The translations under genes were made by a program, and so were the position numbers. From Strigamia acuminata (Eukaryota > Arthropoda > Chilopoda > Geophilomorpha > Linotaeniidae), in the NCBI GenBank assembly GCA_949358305.1, contig CASHSZ010000047.1, positions 1 through 32,250 on the forward strand: DNA of 32,250 nucleotides. Reading direction: 5' to 3'. A model generated the notes under the pieces. It made no database searches, was not told the DNA's origin, and saw nothing but the letters and a program-made list of their open reading frames with translations. The first letter of the stretch is position 1. Every line of letters starts with the position of its first letter. Of this stretch, positions 30,951-32,250 are shown one piece after another.

Positions 30951-31285
30951 ACCATTAATCAGATTATCACGATAGATGTCGCGTGAAATGAGATTGTGAA
31001 CGCTTAAACTGGTCTACGGTTTAAATTCCATTACGCGATGCACGGCGCGCCATCGTAAATGACGCGAATTTCGGTCACTGCATCCGATGGATCTACTAAC
31101 ACCTTCAGACCAACCGGGACTGATTCGAGCCCTCGCGGAAATCCGGGGGGTTTCGGTCACAAAAGTCTGCATTCGGGTTGCGCAACCACTCTATTGTTCA
31201 GCCGTTGGTCAACCGGGGCAGTTGGCACCGACGAGCGTCGACAGTCCCAACAAATTCTTCCAAAATAAACTCTCACATCGACATC
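30951..31285 (+). repeat. family 1 repeat, hairpin-less variant, copy 7
   Basis: It shares GATAGATGTCGCGTGAAATG with copy 6 and CCCTCGCGGAAATCCGGGGG with copy 4, and ends with a CCAAAATAA-type motif at about 31260. Its mosaic relation to copies 4 and 6 suggests recombination between subfamilies. Confidence 0.6.
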
Positions 31286-31429
31286 ACAACGTTCCGCCCG
31301 GTACAAACAAACAAACAGTTATGAAAAACACTTGGTTTATCTATTTATTTATTTATTTGTCCGTTCGTTTCCACACACTCTCTTTGCACATGACAGATTC
31401 GGCATCTGGTCGTAGAAAATTTCAATATT

Positions 31430-31905
31430 TTGATGCAACACGTTCTGGTGTCAGTGCGCGATCGTGAGCGAAGTCCTCGACAATGTGCTCGCATGAGCGT
31501 GTCTTTGTTTGCCATGCACACGCGTGAACGCGTTCCCACGCGCGATAATATGCGAGGTGCGATGTATGTAAGCGCGACATGGATTTTTGACACCGGCATC
31601 GATAATAATGTTCACCAACGTGGATAAATGTCCGAAGGTGTCCGGTGCTTATGGCAACGCACCGGGACGCAGTTAAATAGCAAGTAGAATTAAAAATATA
31701 ATTGTTTAATAAAAGGAAACTCTCATAATGTTGAAACGATAAAGCAAACGCAGAATTCAGATCCAAACTCAGATTCGAATTAGGTCAGATTAGGCCAGGT
31801 TATAGATCCACAAACTCCCGAGACGCGACAAGAAAATGAAAAGGACGCGTTTATCACTTACAGGTGCCTGGCGATCGACAACGAGCGGACGATTAAAGTT
31901 TAAAT
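31430..31905 (+). repeat. family 2 repeat, copy 3
   Basis: It is collinear with the two earlier copies (GCGCGATCGTGAGCGAAGTC, TTCACCAACGTGGATAAATG, GCTTATGGCAACGCACCGGG, ATAATGTTGAAACGATAAAG, AGGCCAGGTTATAGATCC) and continues into a family 1 head. A (TTTA)n run lies just upstream at 31341-31360. Confidence 0.7.
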
Positions 31906-32250
31906 TTCGGATCTTGGAACCGGTTCCGCGGTTCGTATTCCAATGATTAACGAGATTATCTTCGTAGCAACCGACTGGAACAAAAGTTTCGTAAAATATC
32001 CGCCGTTTCATATTTTAATTTTACCTTCCAGAGTTGACGTCCCGTCGGAGTCGACGCGAGTTCTAATCACCGCGTCCGCTGCATTTTGCGAAAGCCTTCA
32101 GACCGAGAGCAGAGCGAGGGGCCGTCGTCGCTCGGTCGAGCGGCACAGTACCCACCGAGTGGCGCGGTACCCGAGTTCTTCTGACGCCAGTGCCGATAGG
32201 TGTCCCTTTTGCACGCCCCTCTCGGTCTCAGACTGGCCTTCTGGTCAGTC
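31906..32250 (+). repeat. family 1 repeat, copy 8, cut by window end
   Basis: It has the head variant of copy 4 (TTTCGGATCTTGGAACCGGT, ATCTTCGTAGCAACC), the GTCGACGCGAG segment and GAGCGGCACAGTACCCACCG, and stops exactly at the end of the hairpin 32231-32250, whose right arm is GGTCAGTC and whose loop is TTCT. Any tail lies outside the window. Confidence 0.65.

Overview
The window looks like nuclear DNA of an animal, most likely an arthropod. No bacterial operon, ribosome binding site, rRNA or tRNA is visible. What is visible is a large higher-order satellite, many simple repeats, short canonical GT-AG introns, AATAAA signals, and one intronless AT-rich gene resembling an endogenous DNA-virus capsid gene. 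The host assignment is inference; no host gene was recognised by name.

Layout. Positions 1-1010 are an unassigned edge with one possible coding fragment (324-515). Positions 1010-19460 are a nested satellite. GC-rich blocks built on the palindrome CCGTTAACGG, with 53-bp subunits and 97-bp AT-rich cores, alternate with blocks of roughly 300-350-bp monomers that carry GA tracts. The composite unit occurs four times, at spacings of 4469, 5898 and 3868 bp. The second copy holds a 1015-bp segment three times in tandem. The first GC block is bounded by 109-bp inverted repeats. Long ORFs in this region are by-products of the repeats and are not genes.

Positions 19455-20107 hold a 121-bp tandem repeat with an inverted copy and a 16-base G run. 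At 20448-21767 lies an intact 439-codon gene, probably a double-jelly-roll major-capsid-like protein. It is preceded by three 43-bp AT-rich repeats, followed by an AT microsatellite, and flanked by inverted repeats (20108-20270 and 22025-22274).

From 22443 to the end, two dispersed repeat families alternate with compact spliced genes. Family 1 (eight copies, all in + orientation) carries a UUCG-tetraloop hairpin followed by an A/T tail in six copies. Family 2 (three copies) lies just upstream of family 1. Between them I reconstruct three small genes: a + strand three-exon zinc-finger-like gene (25877-26425), a convergent minus-strand two-exon gene with an acidic tail (26629-27043), and a minus-strand six-exon gene with two equal-sized, similar exons (29633-30682). 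Their functions are unknown. They share small size, short introns and a setting between repeats, but nothing in the sequence shows that they work together.
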